Assembly: GCA_028015205.1 (NCBI GenBank)
Contig: CM051515.1
Coordinates: 13,968,001-14,032,000, forward strand
Direction: 5' to 3'
DNA from: Mytilisepta virgata
Taxonomy: Eukaryota; Mollusca; Bivalvia; Mytilida; Mytilidae
DNA length: 64,000 nt
Part shown: positions 59,646 to 64,000 of the stretch, piece after piece
How the letters are laid out: every line of letters begins with the position of its first letter
Numbering within the stretch: position 1 is the first letter of the stretch
Program-made: the position numbers and the translations under genes
Notes under the pieces: model-generated
Databases searched by the model: none
Seen by the model: the letters and a program-made list of their open reading frames with translations, nothing else
What the model was told of the DNA's origin: nothing

Positions 59646-61784
59646 ATTGCCATTTTTACCCTCCACAGACACCATGGACAGCGTAGCATATGTAGGGCTG
59701 ATTCCATACTTGCTAAAGAATCCAAGCTCTTCCAGTAGACAAACTTACAGAATTGCCTGATTCAACACACCCAATTTGAATGTCATAGAAAAATTGGTCA
59801 CAGCAGTATAAGATGCATTCCGATCAGAAGCTAGTCTAGCTGGTTTTCAGTCTAACAACAGTCACGAGGGTTCGAGACTGATAGATTAAAAAAAAATCTT
59901 GATATGTAACAAAATTTGACTCCAGGCTTTTTTCGCAGATAAAGCCTGAGGGCAAACACAAATTTAATTTAGGCCCAAACCAAATTTGCAACATTGGACA
60001 CCTATTTTGAGATTGACAAATTCTGTCTATACCATAACACTACTGTACCTTTGATATCTGTCATCAAAATATTTTGCATCACTGAATGTTTCATTACATG
60101 TACTTTTAAAAGCTAATGCATGGAAATAATTTAATCGACAAAATCGACATTTGACGTTTCACGATCTGGTGTAATTGCATTTGATTTGTTCCCACTTGCA
60201 CTAACGGATTCATGTCAAGATTTTTAAACATGGACATTTATTGGAACTGAAAAGCTTATTCTTTCATCTCTGATGTTGTTTGTTACAATACACTGTTCTG
60301 ATTCTGCTTTGCGATTTTTTTCTCATGACAGTTCTCTTCCGAACTCCAAATTGCTAACTACGTCATTAAAATGTGTGCTATTTATTGATTGGAGAATACG
60401 CCCCTTTCGAAGTCGGCCCACAAGGAATTTAATGTATACACTCGGCCAAAAGTTAAGCATCATGCAAATTTTTATTTCCACAATATTTTTCAACTTAAAT
60501 TGAATCGGGTATTGTAAAACAAATGACAAACTAACTGAATTATGTTATTTTTTACAAAAAATATACCCCCTCCCCACACAAGACAAATTTTTTCTGGTTT
60601 TTCATAAATTTATATAGATTTAATAACTCGTTAACTTGTAAGTAAATTTTGAAAATGGTATGCGATATGGGGTTTTAAGAAATATTTCATGAAAATTCAA
60701 TTTTCCTTTTAGTATGTAATGCTGCAGGAAACTGAAGATTTCAAACCGTTAACAAGATAAAATATATGTTTTTGTCATTATATATATTAAAGTGGAAATA
60801 ATCCGTTGTACTGACAATTTGAAAGTGCACGTTTTCTGAACTTTTGATCTGGTAAACATTTTAAATTCAGGATAACTGGTCTTATTTGGTTATTTTAGTC
60901 CACAAACACAACTGACTTATCATTTCGTTTGAAAAATTGCATTTATTGGCACGCAAGTATATACATATGTATATTAAATTTGAACCTTATAAGAGATATG
61001 AATATATTTTGTGTTTAATATTGTTTTATTTGAAATACAGTGAAATAAACATGAGATATGCATGCATTTTTTAAAATCAACATTAAATAAAGTATTAATT
61101 TTAGAATCAATGTACGGTACTAGCTAGACTACTAGTGCTAGTTCTAACGAAAGTTTTCCGTAATTTGGGATGAGTCAATCAAATCTTAGTACTTAAAATT
61201 TTGATAATGAAATAGCTGTGTAATTACGCATATTTCTTTTCTATTTTTGTCACAGCAGGATAGATTGGGGTCATTCAGAGACGTAGCTTGCTGCTTTCTG
61301 AAGTCGAGACAAATATTTCCTTCACTGTGATTGGTGGGAAATTTTTCGGTAGTTGGTACTAATGTGTTGGTGTTAATGTTGAAATGTACGGTTCATAAAG
61401 GGCCTGGTATAATTTGGGCCCTTGTTAATCTGTTTACGTCTGCAGTTTGGAAGAAGCAAAGCTTTGCTTAAGTTCTTAAAAACTATTAGGCAAAATCAGA
61501 AAAACACACACGGTGAGAGAAAAAAAAATATAAAAAACTGAACATTCAAAGAATGTGGTTCATTTCTGGTGGACCGGAATTACATTTGTTTTTATTTGAA
61601 CCTTTATATCTTTTCTTTGACATTTTTATATTTTCCTCAATTTTTAGGTCAGACGACTGTCTCTATGGAAGCTACTCCATTACTACTGAAATTTACCTGC
61701 GGTCCTCATTATTGTAAACCTTACAATGTACAGAGTAAACCTACAAATATCATAAATGGAATTTAATTTTTTCAACTACTACAA
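59646..61784. other. Non-coding stretch upstream of ORP5/8, nothing recognised
   Basis: AT-rich without recognised exons. The ORP5/8 promoter and first non-coding exon may be here or nearer 56722-58300; no motif allowed a choice. Confidence 0.4.
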
Positions 61785-61935
61785 GATTGACTTTGCTGGG
61801 TGACGTATATGGATTACTGACATAGGAGCCGCTTACCCTACTGCGGTTCACTCGCTGATTTTTTTTTATAGGAGCTCATGTTGTCCAAATTTTTGAGTTT
61901 CGATTGTTTCTGTGTTGGTTTTGTTGGTTTTTTTT
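61785..61935 (+). repeat. 3' tail copy of the dispersed retroelement, degraded
   Basis: GGTGACGTATATGGATTACT, GCCGCTTACCCTACTGCGG and TATAGGAGCTCATGTTGTCC correspond to the tail after the RT at 20540-20700. Confidence 0.55.
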
Positions 61936-62974
61936 TATTCCGAGTTTGACTGTTTCTTTGAGTTTTTTTTTGAAATACTGCTTAAAAATTGTATTTCTGT
62001 CCACATTAACATACCGTTCCTAATATTCTAGTTGTAAAATTTCATAGAAATCTGAACGTTTACGCACCTACCTGGCTGAATTGGATTTTGAAGGTAATTT
62101 CATTTGAAAATAATCTAGTACACACGGAAGAAATAATGACTTAATTTTTTATTTCATATTCTTATGCGTAATTATATGGGTGAAACTTAAGAGATAATAT
62201 CAATTTCCTTGTGTGTACTGTTTACCTGTTTTTTTTTCAATGTCCGTATTATGTAATTGTATAGTAATTGTTGCTTTTAAAAAAATAAAATATATTATAT
62301 AATTTTTTTTTTCATATAAAATCTGAATTTTTGGTACAACATGTACAAATTAGTGACTTTAAACAGATTGTTTGTCCTATGGATTGAAATTCTTTATTTC
62401 ATATAATCCTTGTAAATTAATTATTTTGATGTTATTTTTAATATTTCAGATCTGTACAGGTATTGATATAAATGATTAACATATAATAATAATAAAAAAA
62501 ACAAAGCAAAAAAATAAATACATAACTTGATACCTTTAGGATATTGTATTAGGAAAAAAATACATGATTATATAACATGTATAATGCATGTATTCAATAA
62601 TTATTATTTACAATAAACTTGCAACCAGAAAGGTTTATCTTCTTATAAAGACTACCCGCCTATAGTTACCCTTTTTTGCATTCTTCCTTGCACGATTGTT
62701 ACATGTGTTATAAATTCAAATTTTGAAAATTCTTCATTTCCCTAATAACAGGGCTTTTACGGTCATATGCACATTCCTAATTGAGTTATTGCCCTTTGAA
62801 CATGATCTTCACGAAGGAAAACCGGTTGACTGAAAATAAAGTTTTTTTTATATAAGGGGGAGGTGGGAAATAGACTGTCAATAATTTTTTGAGGATACGA
62901 ATTTTCAATACAAATTAGAAACGACATTTCTCGTCAGCGTTTTCATTTTCCAACTCATTTCGAAAAAGAAACTT

Positions 62975-63032
<58 letters not shown>

Positions 63033-63180
63033 CAATACTAAATTACATTTTTATCAAAAGAGGTTTGAACCACTACTAAGACAAGGTTGAATTACCATTC
63101 AGGTGATCAGCCATTTAAGACAAAACTGTGAGTATCCCTTTTTATGCTTTTGTAGGCTTACTTTTAAGAAGTGTAATTAT
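61936..63180. other. Non-coding stretch with an AAT microsatellite
   Basis: AT-rich; an uninterrupted (AAT)n tract runs from about 62977 to 63029. Nothing else recognised. Confidence 0.55.
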
Positions 63181-63510
63181 AATATATCATTTTTCAAGAT
63201 TTTAGGCTTTGAGCACAACTGCTGAATCGTAAAATGAAAATTGGTTTCATAGAATTTATTGAGTTGATACCTCTGCTGGTGGACTCCAAGTACGCGGGGG
63301 TATCCCAAGCTCAGTAGCTAGTATTTCGATAATAGCCCAAAATTGATAAACGTGAAATTTTATGAAAACTAAGGGGTATCTCCATCGTGCATAGCTCTGT
63401 CCTTAGATGGTTTTGGCTTTACCCCTTTGGACATGTTGGCCTCTTTGAACATGCTCTTCAACATTTTGGATATTTATTTTGGTTTTAAACATTTTAGGCT
63501 TTGAGCACAA
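63180..63510 (+). repeat. Dispersed repeat shared with 9200-9425
   Basis: TTTAGGCTTTGAGCACAACTG appears twice (63204, 63494) and TTGATACCTCTGCTGGTGGA, TGTCCTTAGATGGTTTTGGC once each. The CTCTGCTGGTG phrase also recurs, inverted, in both SDR duplicates (10300, 12360). Confidence 0.55.
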
Positions 63511-63589
63511 CTGATAAGTCGTAAATCGACAAAATGTCTTGCGTATCTAAATTGGTATCAAGGAATTTAAACAAGTAACGACTCATTTT

Positions 63590-63676
63590 CAACCATCCAC
63601 CCAAGTTAGGATTTTGTACCCACGTTCGTAGGAACGGAACGAACGTGGATACAAAACTCTGACTTGGGAGGATGAT
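63590..63676. repeat. Compact hairpin, arms about 38 bp
   Basis: CATCCACCCAAGTTAGG and TTTTGTACCCACGTTCGT on the left pair with ACGAACGTGGATACAAAA and CTGACTTGGGAGGATG on the right, around a short loop (AGGAACGGA). About four mismatches. May be a tiny foldback element or a small-RNA precursor. Confidence 0.7.
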
Positions 63677-63934
63677 TTTCAACTAGTATCGTGATACTTT
63701 TTCTAAGATTATCGGTTTCAATTACTTATCGAAAGAAAATAAATAAGTAAATAATCTTTTATTTTCTAGCTGCTGGCTAACAAGGCCATATATTGGCTGA
63801 AATGTTGGGTCATCATGTTTGTATGTTTCATATTTCGAGGACCCTCATGTAGGAAAAGATTAGTTTATAGGCTAATGACACAATCCTCTTTAAATAAAGA
63901 ATAATTATTTTATTTATTTATTTATAACTTTTTT

Positions 63935-64000
63935 GGTTTGTTAGTAAAGTCGAGAAATACCAAAGGGATATTCGAAGGAGGGAAAAATTGAAACAACTGA
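63935..64000 (-). repeat. 3' tail copy of the dispersed retroelement, cut by window edge
   Basis: AGTCGAGAAATACCAAAGGG, TATTCGAAGGAGGGAAAAA and TTGAAACAACTGA equal the tail seen at 1945-2000. Confidence 0.75.

Overview
This window is AT-rich, repeat-dense animal DNA. The genes have many short exons, GT-AG introns and long introns full of transposon debris. Repeat families point to a bivalve mollusc, probably a mussel. They include a tRNA-headed SINE resembling the molluscan V-SINE RUDI, modular repeats ending in GGAC/GACAGAC microsatellites, and 3' tails of one retroelement. The organism call is inference.

Layout: (1) 1-5400: a broken non-LTR retrotransposon at the left edge, then repeats. 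(2) 5757-14102, minus strand: a short-chain dehydrogenase/reductase gene (BDH1/SDR9C type). Five exons can be read, and exons 1-2 sit inside a 2-kb direct tandem duplication. An in-frame stop at the end of exon 2 (in both copies) and a one-base frame slip in exon 5 suggest a pseudogene or assembly error. (3) 14200-18536: SINEs, a 36-bp-type minisatellite and the SIRT5 upstream region. (4) 18537-26641, plus strand: sirtuin-5, eight coding exons in continuous frame to the stop; the exon with the true N-terminus was not found. (5) 26642-33453: SIRT5 3' region and repeats. (6) 33454-56701, minus strand: a complete ORP5/ORP8-type oxysterol-binding-protein-related gene. Twenty coding exons join in frame into 899 residues with a PH domain, an ORD domain with SHHPP, and a C-terminal membrane anchor. 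(7) 56722-64000: upstream DNA of that gene, a non-autonomous DNA transposon of about 0.8 kb, and more repeats.

SIRT5 and the ORP5/8 gene are convergent. The genes do not form an obvious pathway: SIRT5 is a lysine deacylase (mainly mitochondrial), ORP5/8 exchanges lipids at ER-plasma membrane contacts, and the SDR would be a membrane or mitochondrial oxidoreductase.

The most unusual signal is in the ORP5/8 gene. Two exons have their 3' end plus the 5' splice site amplified into tandem arrays in the following intron (28 bp x ~17 and 65 bp x 12). A third has one partial exon-end copy just past its donor, and a fourth carries an in-frame coding triplication. A 120-nt exon-like segment with strong splice sites and an in-frame stop lies between two PH-domain exons.
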